In this document: positions 27,241 to 36,085 of the stretch, in pieces
How positions within the stretch are numbered: the stretch's first letter is position 1
Layout of the letters: the number at the start of each line of letters is the position of its first letter
DNA from: Halobellus captivus
GTDB lineage: Archaea; Halobacteriota; Halobacteria; Halobacteriales; Haloferacaceae
Assembly: GCF_003697845.1 (NCBI RefSeq)
Contig: NZ_RDQE01000010.1
Location: 1-64,000 of the forward strand
Length of the DNA: 64,000 bases
Direction of reading: 5' to 3'
Translations under genes and position numbers: made by a program
The notes under the pieces: model-generated
Told to the model about the DNA's origin: nothing
Databases searched by the model: none
Seen by the model: only the letters and a program-made list of their open reading frames with translations

Positions 27241-28686
27241 TCAGTCGTCCGCGACGGCCGCGTCGGGGCGGTACGCCTGGCTGATGGCCTTCCACTTGCC
27301 CGAGCGGAACCGCCAGTAGTTGATCGCCGCGGGTATCGTCGTCTCGGCGAGGAACGCCAGGTAAAGCCCCCACAGGCCGAGTTGGGTGGTCGCCCCGACG
27401 TACGCCAGCGGGATCGACACGAGGAACATCCCGACGAACTGGCTGGCGAACGGTACCTTCGTGTCGCCGGCGGCGTCGAGCGGGCCCGCCGCCCCACCCG
27501 AGATCCCCTGGAAGACGACCGCGACACAGGCGGCGTACACCAGGTTCACCGCGATGGGTACCTCCGGACTGTCCGCGCTGTCGGCGAAGAGGACCACGAT
27601 GTCGCCCGCGAACGTCGCGATGAGCGCCGCGCTCACGAGGTACGCCCCCACGGAAAAACGGATGATGTCGCGGGCGTACGCCTCCGCCTCCGCGGGGTCG
27701 TCACCGCCGAGCTCCTGCCCGACGAGGCTGGAGGAGGCGAGCCCGAAGCCCCACCCGGGCGTGTTCATGATCCCCCAGATCCGGCGGGCGATCACGAACG
27801 CTGCCACCGTGCTCTCGCCGAAGATGTCGAGCACGAAGAGCATGGGGAACTCCGCGGAGGTCCAAACGAGGTTCCGGGCGCCCACGGGGAGGCCGATCTC
27901 GACGAGGTCGTGGAGCATGTCCGGGTTGAGATACGACCCGAACGGGTCGATCGCGACCGGGAACGCGCCGAGAACCGGGAGCCGACCGCGCGCGATCCCG
28001 GCCGCGAACGCCGACGTGACGACGACGTTCGAGAGGACGGTCCCGAGCGCGGCGCCCTCCACGCCCCAGCCGAGTCCGAAGATGAACCACGCGTTCAACA
28101 CGACGTTCACGATCGCCCCGCCGGCGCGGAGCTGCATCGCGGTGTAGGAGTCGTCACAGCCGACGAGCGCCCGCCCTCCGACCAGGTTCAAGCCCGCGAA
28201 CGGCACGCCGATCCCGACGATCCGCAGGTAGTCCGAGCCGTACGCGATCGCCGTCTGGTTGCTACTGATGAGCGAGATGAGTTCGGTCGGGTACGTCCAG
28301 AAGACGAGCGTGACGGGGATGCTTATCATCACCACGAGCAGGGTGCTGGCGCGGATCGCGTCCCCGAGCTCCCGGAACGCCTCGGCCCCGTAGCGCTGTG
28401 AGACCAACGCGATCGTCCCGCCGGCGACGCCGCCGCCGATGGCGAACGCGAGCCCCCAGAAGGGGCCGGCGAAGCCGACGCCGGCGACCGCGCTGGTGCC
28501 GAGTGCGGCACCGACCATCGCCACGTCGACCGCGTTCTTCGACATGCGGGCGATCCCCGTGACGATCCGCGGCCACGCCAGGTCGGTCGTCCGGACCACG
28601 CGGTGGCGGTCGATGAGCCCCAGACGCGCGAGCGCGAAGCCGATGTAGAGGATGACGAGCCGGAACGGGTTCGGAATGGAGGACAC
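27241..28686 (-). CDS. MATE family efflux transporter
   Basis: 481 residues from GTG 28684-28686, with about 12 helices in two homologous halves. Conserved MATE segments: D-V-A-M-V-G-A-A-L-G-T-S-A-V-A-G-V-G in the first half, G-G-R-A-L-V-G-C-D-D-S-Y-T-A-M and R-A-G-G-A-I-V-N-V-V-L-N-A-W-F-I-F in the middle, and a second-half S-S-L-V-G-Q-E-L-G. These transporters export cationic drugs or metabolites using a Na+ or H+ gradient; Na+ is likely in a halophile, by inference. It converges on the alcohol dehydrogenase gene, with a 31-nt gap. Family certain, substrate not. Confidence 0.92.
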   Translation of the reverse strand: MSSIPNPFRLVILYIGFALARLGLIDRHRVVRTTDLAWPRIVTGIARMSKNAVDVAMVGAALGTSAVAGVGFAGPFWGLAFAIGGGVAGGTIALVSQRYGAEAFRELGDAIRASTLLVVMISIPVTLVFWTYPTELISLISSNQTAIAYGSDYLRIVGIGVPFAGLNLVGGRALVGCDDSYTAMQLRAGGAIVNVVLNAWFIFGLGWGVEGAALGTVLSNVVVTSAFAAGIARGRLPVLGAFPVAIDPFGSYLNPDMLHDLVEIGLPVGARNLVWTSAEFPMLFVLDIFGESTVAAFVIARRIWGIMNTPGWGFGLASSSLVGQELGGDDPAEAEAYARDIIRFSVGAYLVSAALIATFAGDIVVLFADSADSPEVPIAVNLVYAACVAVVFQGISGGAAGPLDAAGDTKVPFASQFVGMFLVSIPLAYVGATTQLGLWGLYLAFLAETTIPAAINYWRFRSGKWKAISQAYRPDAAVADD

Positions 28687-28711
28687 TGAGTACGGTTCCT
28701 TTCTCGGGGAT

Positions 28712-28718
28712 TAATAAA
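28712..28718 (-). promoter_or_regulatory. TATA box of MATE gene
   Basis: TTTATTA on the coding strand is centred 29 nt before the GTG start. The spacing suggests leaderless transcription and supports GTG 28686 as the true start. Confidence 0.55.
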
Positions 28719-28772
28719 GGGGTTTCCTCACGCGGCGGGCGTTTCCGGATCGTCGTCGGCCGCGTGCGGCTC

Positions 28773-29204
28773 TCAGGCACCCGAGACGAGGTAGACGGCG
28801 GCCGCCGCGAAGGCGATCCCGAGCGCCTTGCGCGCCGAGAACGACTCGCCGAGGAGGAGCACGCCGATCAGCGAGGAGAACACGAGGAACATGGCGAATA
28901 TCGGCGTCACGACGCTGACCGGGCCGAGCGAGAGCGCCCGATACAGTGCGAGGATGCCGATACCGAGGAAGACGCCGGCGCCGAGCACGTGGAGCAGTTT
29001 GGGAGAGGCGAGATGCGACGAGAACCCCTGTCCGGTGTACCAGACGATGCCGGCCGCCATCGAGACCAAAAGGACGTTCGAGACGATGACGGCGACGTCG
29101 CTGGGGATCGCGTCGGGTCCGGTGGTCGCGACCCGCATGAGCGGCGAGACGAACGTGTACGCGCCCATCGCGAGGAGCGCGTAGGGGAGGTAGGTTGCGT
29201 CCAT
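28773..29204 (-). CDS. EamA/DMT-type half-size transporter
   Basis: 143 residues from ATG 29202-29204, five hydrophobic helices. It is a single EamA repeat, half the length of ordinary drug/metabolite transporters. Family landmarks: A-L-L-A-M-G-A-Y-T-F-V at the N-terminus, the central A-L-Y-R-A-L-S-L-G-P-V-S-V-V-T-P-I and the last loop L-L-G-E-S-F-S-A-R-K-A-L-G-I. Single-repeat members work as dimers. No paired partner gene of the same type is adjacent. The upstream frame to 29609 is low quality and not included. Substrate unknown. Confidence 0.85.
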   Translation of the reverse strand: MDATYLPYALLAMGAYTFVSPLMRVATTGPDAIPSDVAVIVSNVLLVSMAAGIVWYTGQGFSSHLASPKLLHVLGAGVFLGIGILALYRALSLGPVSVVTPIFAMFLVFSSLIGVLLLGESFSARKALGIAFAAAAVYLVSGA

Positions 29205-29290
29205 ACGCTCCTCGTCGAAGGCGACCGGCAAGTCCCTGCCGACTCGTGGCGGGGCACCGTCCCGTGATCCACCGTCACCGGTCCCGGCAG

Positions 29291-29578
29291 TCACTCGTCC
29301 CGGACGCCCCGACTCTCCGACTCGTCCCGGGTCCGCCGCTCGCTCCGGTCGGGCTCGTACGCGTGTCCGACGAGCAGAACGACGGCGTTGGCGACGAGGA
29401 GGGCGAGGACCGCCGCACCGAACGCGGGGATCCGGTCGCGGAGGACCGCGAGACCGACGTAGACGACGGGAAACGCGACCGCCGTCCAGAACGCGAGACG
29501 CTCCGCGGCCGCCGAGACGCCGGCGGAGCCGGAGCGAGCGAGCGTCCGAACGCGTGCGGATTCCGTATCGCGACTCAT
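29291..29578 (-). CDS. Small two-helix membrane protein, hypothetical
   Basis: 95 residues with two hydrophobic segments (about 28-45 and 50-70, LAFWTAVAFPVVYVGLAVL and AVLALLVANAVVLLVGHAY) between charged tails, the C-terminal one very rich in Arg, Glu and Asp. The start follows a plausible intergenic region and the gene lies 86 nt upstream of the EamA gene on the same strand, so they may be co-transcribed. I recognise no family. Hydrophobic layout and codon quality argue that it is real. Confidence 0.6.
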   Translation of the reverse strand: MSRDTESARVRTLARSGSAGVSAAAERLAFWTAVAFPVVYVGLAVLRDRIPAFGAAVLALLVANAVVLLVGHAYEPDRSERRTRDESESRGVRDE

Positions 29579-29758
29579 CCCGTGTTCGGATCACGGGGGA
29601 AGACGGCAAATACGAAACGAAGGCACAAACGGCGTTTTTCGTTACCTCTCCCGGACCGAGAGGGCGGTCTCCGATCGAATCCCGAGAGCGGTCCCTGATC
29701 GCTTCCCGCGAGTTATCGGTTCAGTACGTTTTTGCACCGAGCGGCCGAACGGTCGGGT

Positions 29759-30526
29759 ATGGAGTCCACGTTCGACCACGTGATGATCCGCGTCGAGGAC
29801 TTAGAGGAGAGCCTCGACTGGTATCAAACGCACCTGAACTACGAGGAGAAGGGTCGCTGGGAGGCGGACACGTTCACGAACGTGTTCCTCGGCCCCGAGG
29901 ACGTCCACGAGTCGGGCGCGCTCTTGGAGCTCACCTACAACCACGACGACCGCACCTACGAGATTGGCGACGGGTGGGGCCACATCGCGGTGCGCGTGCC
30001 CGAGGACGCCCTCCAGGAGTCGTACGACGAGCTGATCGAGGCCGGCGTCGAGGACTACCGCGACCCCGAGTCCTGCGGGAACCGCTACGCGTTCGTGAAG
30101 GACCCGGACGGCCACGAGGTCGAGATCGTCAAGCGCGACTACGGCGCGAAGTGGAGCCTCGACCACACGATGATCCGCGTCGAGGACGCCGACGCGGCGC
30201 TCGGCTACTGGACGCGAAAGTTCGAGTTCGGTGAGGCCCGCGACCGCTGGGAGGCCGACACGTTCGCGAACTACTTCGTCGCGCCCGAGGACGCCCCGAA
30301 GGAGGCGATGACGCTCGAACTCACCTACAACTACGACGGCCGGAGCTACACGATGGGCGACGCGTGGGGTCACCTCGCGATCGAGGTCGACGACCTCGAC
30401 GACGCCTGGGAACGGTTGATGGTTCGCGAGTCCGCCGACTACCGCGATCCCGAGTCGTGTGACAACCGCTACGCGTTCACGAAGGACCAGGACGGCCACG
30501 AGGTCGAACTGGTCACCGAGGACTGA
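29759..30526 (+). CDS. Tandem VOC (glyoxalase/bleomycin-resistance fold) protein
   Basis: 255 residues from ATG 29759, made of two similar VOC modules (about 1-130 and 131-255). Both contain D-H-x-M-I-R-V-E-D, R-W-E-A-D-T-F, L-E-L-T-Y-N, G-D-x-W-G-H-x-A, and N-R-Y-A-F-x-K-D-x-D-G-H-E-V-E. The H/E residues in each half fit a metal site of glyoxalase I, and the overall pattern resembles lactoylglutathione lyase. Haloarchaea lack glutathione, so the thiol cofactor would have to be another one (gamma-glutamylcysteine is the usual haloarchaeal thiol). A methylglyoxal synthase gene lies 20 kb away, which makes methylglyoxal removal plausible, not shown. Confidence 0.85.
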   Translation: MESTFDHVMIRVEDLEESLDWYQTHLNYEEKGRWEADTFTNVFLGPEDVHESGALLELTYNHDDRTYEIGDGWGHIAVRVPEDALQESYDELIEAGVEDYRDPESCGNRYAFVKDPDGHEVEIVKRDYGAKWSLDHTMIRVEDADAALGYWTRKFEFGEARDRWEADTFANYFVAPEDAPKEAMTLELTYNYDGRSYTMGDAWGHLAIEVDDLDDAWERLMVRESADYRDPESCDNRYAFTKDQDGHEVELVTED

Positions 30527-30583
30527 CGCACTGAAAGCGGTCCGAACCGCCGGAATGACCGCCTCACCGCTACGACGCCCGTT

Positions 30584-30660
30584 TTCGACGTGCCGACGTC
30601 CGCCTTCGACGTGCCGACGTCCGCCTTCGACGTGCCGACGTCCGCCTTCGACGCGCCGAT
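30584..30660. repeat. 21-bp tandem repeat, three full copies and a partial one
   Basis: The unit ttcgacgtgccgacgtccgc(c) occurs at 30584-30604, 30605-30625 and 30626-30646, then partially to 30660. It sits in the intergenic space between the convergent VOC and OB-fold genes and stops just before the latter's stop codon. Probably replication-slippage DNA without a product. Confidence 0.8.
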
Positions 30661-30663
30661 TGC

Positions 30664-31134
30664 CTACTCCTCGACCGGCCGGAAGACGACGACCCGCCCG
30701 CCGTCGGTCTCGCGCTCTCCCACCGTGACCTCGACCGCGGTACCGACCTCGACCGCGTCGTCGACGGCGTCCGCGTTATCACCGTCCCCCGTGTCTCCGT
30801 TCCCGTCGTTCACGGGATCGACGCCACGGACGACCCCCGTCAGCCGGACCGGTCCGAACCGGGCGACCGCGGTGACGTACGGGGCGTCGTCGGCGAACCG
30901 CGGCGAGGGGACGTGGACGACGGTGTAGGTCTCTATCTCCCCCCGCTCCGGGAGCGCCTCCTCCGAGAGCGACGACGACCCGCACTCCGGACACACCCGC
31001 CGCGGCGGCAGCGAGCCGTGTCCGTCCGGACAGACGAGCGCGTAGCCGGCACCCTCCGCGAGCGCGTCGATCCACTCGTCGTAGCCGGCGTTCACGGTCG
31101 CCGAGGCGCCGTTCCCCGCGGTCTCGTCGCTCAT
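30664..31134 (-). CDS. DUF35-type Zn-ribbon/OB-fold protein, thiolase partner
   Basis: 156 residues from ATG 31132-31134, overlapping the thiolase stop by 4 nt (ATGA). The rubredoxin-like Zn ribbon has C-P-D-G-H and C-P-E-C-G (about residues 35-56), followed by an OB fold (E-I-E-T-Y-T-V-V-H-V, V-R-L-T-G-V-V-R-G-V). In archaea DUF35 proteins sit between thiolase and HMG-CoA synthase and channel acetoacetyl-CoA. A Gly/Asp/Asn-rich insertion near residue 115 is low complexity. Translational coupling strongly supports a complex with the adjacent thiolase. Confidence 0.88.
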   Translation of the reverse strand: MSDETAGNGASATVNAGYDEWIDALAEGAGYALVCPDGHGSLPPRRVCPECGSSSLSEEALPERGEIETYTVVHVPSPRFADDAPYVTAVARFGPVRLTGVVRGVDPVNDGNGDTGDGDNADAVDDAVEVGTAVEVTVGERETDGGRVVVFRPVEE

Positions 31135-32297
31135 TCCGCCACCTCCAGGACGTGGACGACGGCGCTCGCCACCGTCCCGCCCGCGTTGTGCGCGACGCCC
31201 ACCTCGGCGTCGGCGACGTGGTCGCTGTTCGGGTGATCGCCGCGCAACAGACGCGTCACCTCGGCTATCTGCGAGCCGCCGGTCGCGCCGACGGGATGGC
31301 CCTTCGCCTTGAGGCCGCCGGAGAGGTTCACCGGGAGGTCGCCGTCGGCGGTCGTGTGTCCGTCGCGGGCGGCGGCGATCCCCTCGCCCGGCTCGGCGAA
31401 CCCGAGCGACTCGATCGCGAGCACCTCCGCGATCGTGAAGCAGTCGTGGACCTCCGCGAGGTCGACGTCGTCGGGGCCGATCCCGGCGTCGTCGTAGGCG
31501 GCGGCCGCGGCGTCGTCGGCCGCGGGCGTCGACGCGAGGTCCGCCCGGTCGGCGAGGGCCATCCGGTCCGTCCCCTGGCCCGTCCCGGTCACGGCGACGG
31601 GCGCGTCGAGGTCGTTGTCCGCGGCGTACTCCTCGGAGACGAACACGAGCGCGCTCGCGCCGTCGGTGATCGGACAGGCGTCGTAGAGGTGGAGCGGCTC
31701 CGCGACCGGCGGGGCGGCGAGCGCCTCCTCGACGGAGACCGCCTTCCGGAACTGTGCGTACTCGTTCGGGAGGGCGTTCTCGTGGTTCTTCGAGGCGACG
31801 TGTGCGAGTTCCTCCCGCCCTCCGCCGTGAGCCTCGAAGTAGGCGTTCGCCATCAGCGCGTACGCGCCGGGGAACGTGACCCCCGCCCCCACCTCGAAGA
31901 GGTCGTCCGCGGCGATCGCCAACCCCTCCGTCGCCCCCTCGGTGTCGAGGTTCGTCATGCGCTCCATCCCGCCGGCGAGGACGACGTCGGCGTCGCCCGC
32001 CGCCACCGTGCGGACCGCCTCGCGGACCGCGACGCCCGCCGACGCACACGCGGACTCGTAGCGGGTGGCCGGACAGCGGACCCCGGCCGCCTCCGCCATC
32101 AGCGGCGCCTGGTGGCCCTGGTGCTCCGCGAGCGCGCCCATGAAGTTGCCGTAGTTCAGTTCCTCGACGGCGTCCCGGTCGACGCCGGCGTCCGTGAACG
32201 CTCGGTCAGCAGCCTCCGCGAACAGGTCCCGACCCGTTCGCTCGGGCTGGCTCCCGAACTGCGTGAGTCCGACGCCGGCGACGCGTACCCCAGTCAT
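31131..32297 (-). CDS. Thiolase (acetyl-CoA acetyltransferase / SCP-x type)
   Basis: 388 residues. Catalytic Cys in Y-E-S-A-C-A-S-A-G (around 88-96), conserved G-G-M-E-R-M, E-V-H-D-C-F-T, and G-G-L-K-A-K-G-H-P-V-G-A-T-G with the active-site His. This is the archaeal/SCP-x subgroup that lacks the C-terminal C-x-G-x-G. It would join two acetyl-CoA to acetoacetyl-CoA for the mevalonate pathway, or cleave 3-ketoacyl-CoA. Coupled to the DUF35 protein downstream. No HMG-CoA synthase is next to it, so a role in fatty-acid or ketone metabolism remains open. Confidence 0.92.
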   Translation of the reverse strand: MTGVRVAGVGLTQFGSQPERTGRDLFAEAADRAFTDAGVDRDAVEELNYGNFMGALAEHQGHQAPLMAEAAGVRCPATRYESACASAGVAVREAVRTVAAGDADVVLAGGMERMTNLDTEGATEGLAIAADDLFEVGAGVTFPGAYALMANAYFEAHGGGREELAHVASKNHENALPNEYAQFRKAVSVEEALAAPPVAEPLHLYDACPITDGASALVFVSEEYAADNDLDAPVAVTGTGQGTDRMALADRADLASTPAADDAAAAAYDDAGIGPDDVDLAEVHDCFTIAEVLAIESLGFAEPGEGIAAARDGHTTADGDLPVNLSGGLKAKGHPVGATGGSQIAEVTRLLRGDHPNSDHVADAEVGVAHNAGGTVASAVVHVLEVAE

Positions 32298-32398
32298 ACA
32301 CGATCGATGGTCCCGGACCGCGTTTAGCTCTGCCGGAACGGGGGATCGGATCCGGAACGGGAGGAGAGAGACGACGCCGGGAGGAGGGAATCGACGGT

Positions 32399-33154
32399 CT
32401 ACCCGATGTAGCGAAGGTCGTCGTCGGGGACGGCCGGTCCCTCCTGCATCTCGCGGATCTTGCCGACGACCTCCTCCATCTCCTCGGCGCGGTCCTCGAG
32501 GGAGTCGTAGGCGAGCTCGAAGTCGAGCAGCTCCTCGAGGACCTCCAGGACCGCCCGCGCGCTCTTCGGGTCGACGAGGTAGCCGCTGGTCTCGCCCATC
32601 AGACAGGCCGCCTCCAGCCCGCGGCGACCGCCGAGACCGAGCACGAGCCCGGACACCCCGACGATCCCGCCCGCCGGCTCGTCCGGCCGGAACTCCACGC
32701 CGGCCTCGCGAAGGCCGTCCGAGAGCGTCGCCTCCGAGACCGCGCCGAGCACCGTGTACTCCTCGACGAGCTCGCCCGTGGGCACGCCCCCCAGCGCGAA
32801 CGCGCGCTCCGCGCCGAACGACTCGGCGACGTCGAGGAACGTCGAGGTGAGCGAGTAGTGGCCCGCGTTCGATCCCGCCTGGTGGTCGCCGGTCAACACG
32901 AGCAGGTCGGCACCGTCGGTCTCGACGGCGTGGAACTCCGCACAGGTGAGCTCCGCCACTCCGTCCTCGCCGTCGACGCTCACCTGTGGCGGGAACTCCG
33001 TCGCGTACACCCGCCGGACGAGTTCGCCGTCGAACTCCTCGAGGAGGTGTTCGGCCGCGAGCTTTCCCACGTGGCCGACGCCGGGAAGCCCCTCGATCAG
33101 CACCGGCTCGTCGAGCTCCGGCGTCGCCACCTCGTCGATCTCGATGTCGTCCAT
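32399..33154 (-). CDS. PAC2 family proteasome assembly chaperone homologue
   Basis: 251 residues. PAC2-type N-terminal strand-loop E-G-L-P-G-V-G-H-V-G-K-L-A-A, then F-P-P-Q-V-x-V, L-V-L-T-G-D-H-Q, G-G-V-P-T-G, and G-L-V-L-G-L-G-G-R-R-G-L-E-A-A-C-L-M-G-E-T-S-G-Y. The C-terminal coiled helix runs from ~215. The family includes eukaryotic PAC2 and archaeal PbaA/PbaB-like proteins that bind proteasome alpha subunits. The gene follows nop10 on the same strand after 114 nt. psmA is 12 kb away in this window. Confidence 0.9.
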   Translation of the reverse strand: MDDIEIDEVATPELDEPVLIEGLPGVGHVGKLAAEHLLEEFDGELVRRVYATEFPPQVSVDGEDGVAELTCAEFHAVETDGADLLVLTGDHQAGSNAGHYSLTSTFLDVAESFGAERAFALGGVPTGELVEEYTVLGAVSEATLSDGLREAGVEFRPDEPAGGIVGVSGLVLGLGGRRGLEAACLMGETSGYLVDPKSARAVLEVLEELLDFELAYDSLEDRAEEMEEVVGKIREMQEGPAVPDDDLRYIG

Positions 33155-33268
33155 GTCGTGTCCGTCCGGGCGGCGGTCACAAGAGGGTGGCTATTCCGCG
33201 GGCAGCGATCGGAGGCTCCGGGGCGGTTCCGTCGGGGGCGCTCAGTTAGGACGTGCCGTCGGGATGGC

Positions 33269-33448
33269 TCAGGGCCGGTCCCGCCGCGCACGCCGGCGGT
33301 ACTCGCCGTACCGGTCCGTCGGGTCGAACGGGGCCGGCGCGCTGTTCTCCGTCGGCGCGTCACAGACCGGACAGCTGTCGCCGAGCGTGTACACCGGACG
33401 GTCGTGAACGTTCTCCGGATCCGAACAGACGTGAATATCGGAGCGCAC
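33269..33448 (-). CDS. nop10: H/ACA RNP protein Nop10
   Basis: 59 residues from GTG 33446-33448, too short to stand out from the antisense shadows. Features: R-S-D-I-H-V-C at the start, V-H-D-R-P-V-Y-T-L-G-D-S-C-P-V-C-D (zinc/turn region) and the conserved tail P-F-D-P-T-D-R-Y-G-E-Y-R-R. Nop10 bridges Cbf5 and L7Ae in the box H/ACA particle for rRNA pseudouridylation. The first zinc-type Cys pair is only partly retained, as in other archaeal Nop10. It follows aIF2-alpha with a 32-nt gap, the usual haloarchaeal order L44e-S27e-aIF2a-Nop10-PAC2. Confidence 0.95.
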   Translation of the reverse strand: MRSDIHVCSDPENVHDRPVYTLGDSCPVCDAPTENSAPAPFDPTDRYGEYRRRARRDRP

Positions 33449-33480
33449 GGGGGGTGAAGATGAAACGTAGGGGGTCGCGA

Positions 33481-34281
33481 TTACTCGTCGTCCTCGCGTC
33501 GTTCGCGGTGGAACGACCCGACGCCGCCGGCCGACTCGATCGCCACGCGGGCGCGCTCCGCGGCGGCCTCGAGCTGGTCCTCCGCGGTCTTGTAGTCGGG
33601 CGCGCGCACCTTGATCCGGTACTCGGGCGAGCCGACGTAGCCCACGTCGAGCTCGACGCCGTCCGGGACCTCGCCGTTCCCCTCGGCGGCCTCCAGTGCG
33701 CTCTTGACGTCGTCGACGCCGTCGGACGCGGTCGACTCGAGGTCGACGTAGCCGGTCACGTCGACGTACGGGACCGAGACGTTCTCCCGGGCCGCGTCGA
33801 CGATCGCTTCGGCCGACTCGTCGTCGACCTCCACGTCCTCGAGCGCCTCGAGCCCGCGGATCGCCGACGCCTCGAAGGCGTCGTACAGCGAGTCGTACTC
33901 GCGGAGGAGCGCGTTGGCGACCGAGGTGTAGCGGTCGTCGCCGACGTCCTCGCCGAGCGCGATGAGCATCCAGTTGTCGGCCTTGCGCTCGTTCTTCCAG
34001 TCCTGTATCGTCTCCTTTCGCTGGTGTTCGTTGACGTCCTTGATCGAGAGGTCGATCTGGTTGGAGGACGTATCGACCTCGAGCACCTTCGCGACGACCG
34101 TCTGCCCCTCGCGGACGTGGTCGCGGACGTTCTTGATCCAGCCGGAGGCGACCTCGCTGATGTGACACAGGCCGCGCTTCCCCTCGTACTGGTCGAGATC
34201 GACGAAGACGCCGAAGTCGGCGATCTCGTCGATCTCGCCGACGACGAGCTCACCGGGTTCGGGCCAGCCGCTGTACTTCAT
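33481..34281 (-). CDS. eif2a: Translation initiation factor aIF2 alpha subunit
   Basis: 266 residues, full family length. The S1-type OB domain comes first ([34 protein letters not shown]), with the archaeal I-K-N-V-R-D-H-V motif and [12 protein letters not shown] helical middle domain and a C-terminal alpha-beta domain that contacts the gamma subunit follow. Unlike in eukaryotes, the position of the regulatory serine is not preserved. It delivers initiator tRNA with the beta and gamma subunits. 17 nt separate it from the S27e stop, so it is co-transcribed with the ribosomal proteins. Confidence 0.96.
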   Translation of the reverse strand: MKYSGWPEPGELVVGEIDEIADFGVFVDLDQYEGKRGLCHISEVASGWIKNVRDHVREGQTVVAKVLEVDTSSNQIDLSIKDVNEHQRKETIQDWKNERKADNWMLIALGEDVGDDRYTSVANALLREYDSLYDAFEASAIRGLEALEDVEVDDESAEAIVDAARENVSVPYVDVTGYVDLESTASDGVDDVKSALEAAEGNGEVPDGVELDVGYVGSPEYRIKVRAPDYKTAEDQLEAAAERARVAIESAGGVGSFHRERREDDE

Positions 34282-34298
34282 GATGGGGGGTGAGGCGG

Positions 34299-34472
34299 TT
34301 ACCGCGCCTCAACGGTTTCCACGACGTCGCCGTACAGCTCGGCCTCCCCGCCGGTCGGGGTCGCGAGCGTGGTGCCGCAGACGGCACACGACACGACCGA
34401 GGAGGCCTTGCCGAAGACGACCTGTTCGTTCTCACAGTCCGCACAGACCACGCGGTGGAAGCTTCCCGCCAT
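34299..34472 (-). CDS. rps27e: Ribosomal protein S27e
   Basis: 57 residues from ATG 34470-34472; the longer frame upstream overlaps L44e and is rejected. C4 zinc ribbon: V-V-C-A-D-C-E-N at 9-16 and V-S-C-A-V-C-G-T at about 27-34, followed by the A-T-P-T-G-G-E-A strand. Small-subunit zinc protein of archaea and eukaryotes. It begins 2 nt after the L44e stop, a tightly coupled pair. Confidence 0.96.
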   Translation of the reverse strand: MAGSFHRVVCADCENEQVVFGKASSVVSCAVCGTTLATPTGGEAELYGDVVETVEAR

Positions 34473-34474
34473 GG

Positions 34475-34750
34475 TTACTCCTGGAACGTGAGTCGGCCCG
34501 CGCGCCATCCCTCGCGCATGTGGGCCTTCCCGCAGTCGCTGCAGCGGTACTTCAGGTGGGTCTTCTTGGTGGGCTTGTCGCCACCGGGCACCTTCGAGTA
34601 TCCGCCGGCGTTGCCGATCGTCGCGAGCGCGCGGCGTCGCTGACGCGCGTCGCGTTTCATGCCGGTCGCACGGCCCGATCGGACCTTCTCTACCTCGTGC
34701 TCCTGATGGGAGTCACAGTGAGGGCAGTACGTATTGAAGCGGCGTGGCAT
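34475..34750 (-). CDS. rpl44e: Ribosomal protein L44e
   Basis: 91 residues from ATG 34748-34750 ([12 protein letters not shown]). Zinc-binding Cys pairs lie at C-P-H-C and, near the C-terminus, Y-R-C-S-D-C. The central basic region [18 protein letters not shown] is the conserved rRNA-binding stretch. It is part of the tRNA exit region of the large subunit. First gene of a housekeeping operon L44e-S27e-aIF2a-Nop10. An ATG two codons upstream would add M-E and is less likely. Confidence 0.96.
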   Translation of the reverse strand: MPRRFNTYCPHCDSHQEHEVEKVRSGRATGMKRDARQRRRALATIGNAGGYSKVPGGDKPTKKTHLKYRCSDCGKAHMREGWRAGRLTFQE

Positions 34751-34791
34751 TTCCATGGATATCTACCTTGGAAGCCGGTTCGACGCCGACG

Positions 34792-34799
34792 CTTAAAAC
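34792..34799 (-). promoter_or_regulatory. TATA box of L44e operon
   Basis: GTTTTAAG on the coding strand is centred about 45 nt before the L44e start, predicting a short leader of roughly 18 nt for this translation operon. Confidence 0.5.
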
Positions 34800-34867
34800 G
34801 GGTTTGGTCTGGCGTGGACGGCGGACGCGGCGTCCGTCGGGGGCGAATCGCGCCCTCGGACCGCGGC

Positions 34868-35971
34868 CTACAGCGTGTAGTCGTGCTTGCCCGTCTCCGA
34901 CTCCAGGAAAGCCGTCAGCAGGTCGATCGTCGCCGCGACGTCCCGCACGTCCGCGGTCTCGGTCACCGTGTGGAGGTACCGCGTGGGGATCGAGATCGCG
35001 CCGACCGGCTTCGCGCCGCCCGGAGTCTGGAAGCCGGCGGTGTCGGTGCCGCCCGCCGGCAACACCTCGTGTTGGTGGTCGATGTCGTTCGACTCGGCGA
35101 CCGCCGTCAGCCGCCGGTGGACCTTCGGACTCGTGATCACCGAGGAGTCCTTGAGCTTGATCGCCGCCCCCTCGCCGAGGCTCGTCACCGCGTCGGCCGC
35201 CTCGCCGATCTGCGGGACGTCGTTCGCGACGGTGACGTCGAGCGCGATCGCGAGGTCCGGATCGACGTCGACGCCGAGCGCGTGCGCGCCGCGGAGCCCG
35301 ACCTCCTCCTGGACCGTCGCGGCGAAGTGGATCGTGGCGTCGGGGTCGTCGATCCGCCGGGCGGCCTCGAGCATCGCGAACAGGCAGACCCGGTCGTCGA
35401 GCGCCTTCCCGGTCACGCAGTCGCCCATCCGCGTCGTCGTCTGGTCGAGCGTGACGAGGTCGCCGACGCTCACCAGTTCCTCGACCGCGTCGGCGTCACG
35501 GCCGAGGTCGATGAAGACGTCCGAGACCTCGTCGTCGGCCTCCCTCTGCTCGTCGGTGAGCGTGTGTGGCGGGACGGAGCCGATGACGCCGGTGAGGTCC
35601 TCCTCGCCGTGGACGGTCACGCGCTGGGCCCGGAGCACGCGCGGGTCGAACCCGCCGAGGGCGTCGACCTGGACGAACCCCTCGTCGTCGACGTAACGGA
35701 CCATGAACCCGATCTCGTCCATGTGGGCCGCCACCGCGACGGCGTAGTCGGACCCGCCCTCGATCGTCCCGACCACGTTCCCCATCGCGTCGGTGCGGAC
35801 GCGGTCGACGGCGTCGGCGAACTCCCGTCGAACGATCTCCCGGACGCGGTCCTCGTACCCCGGAACCCCCCGGGCCTCCGTCAGCTCGTACAGCAGGTCT
35901 TCGTCGAGCGGATCGGCGCCGCCGAACGGGTGGTCACCGTCGATCGGGTCGTCGTCGGACGTGGCGGTCAT
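34868..35971 (-). CDS. M42 family metallo-aminopeptidase
   Basis: 367 residues from ATG 35969-35971; the open frame upstream is antisense shadow. TET/M42 motifs with binuclear metal ligands: A-A-H-M-D-E-I-G-F-M-V, K-A-L-D-D-R-V-C, Q-E-E-V-G-L-R-G-A (catalytic Glu), A-L-D-V-T, and the C-terminal R-Y-L-H-T-V-T-E. Family members form large self-compartmentalised tetrahedral particles that trim peptides released by the proteasome. The PAC2 and psmA genes in the same window fit this role. An acidic N-terminal extension of about 25 residues is typical of halophiles. Monocistronic by spacing. Confidence 0.93.
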   Translation of the reverse strand: MTATSDDDPIDGDHPFGGADPLDEDLLYELTEARGVPGYEDRVREIVRREFADAVDRVRTDAMGNVVGTIEGGSDYAVAVAAHMDEIGFMVRYVDDEGFVQVDALGGFDPRVLRAQRVTVHGEEDLTGVIGSVPPHTLTDEQREADDEVSDVFIDLGRDADAVEELVSVGDLVTLDQTTTRMGDCVTGKALDDRVCLFAMLEAARRIDDPDATIHFAATVQEEVGLRGAHALGVDVDPDLAIALDVTVANDVPQIGEAADAVTSLGEGAAIKLKDSSVITSPKVHRRLTAVAESNDIDHQHEVLPAGGTDTAGFQTPGGAKPVGAISIPTRYLHTVTETADVRDVAATIDLLTAFLESETGKHDYTL

Positions 35972-36085
35972 GCGCGGATCCAATGCCCCCACGGTCAAAG
36001 TACCGTGGGGTCCAACGCAGAGAACGGTAAACTGATTCATCGTGGTTCCACAACGCTTTTGCGGTCCCTCCGGAGAGGTGGGTGC

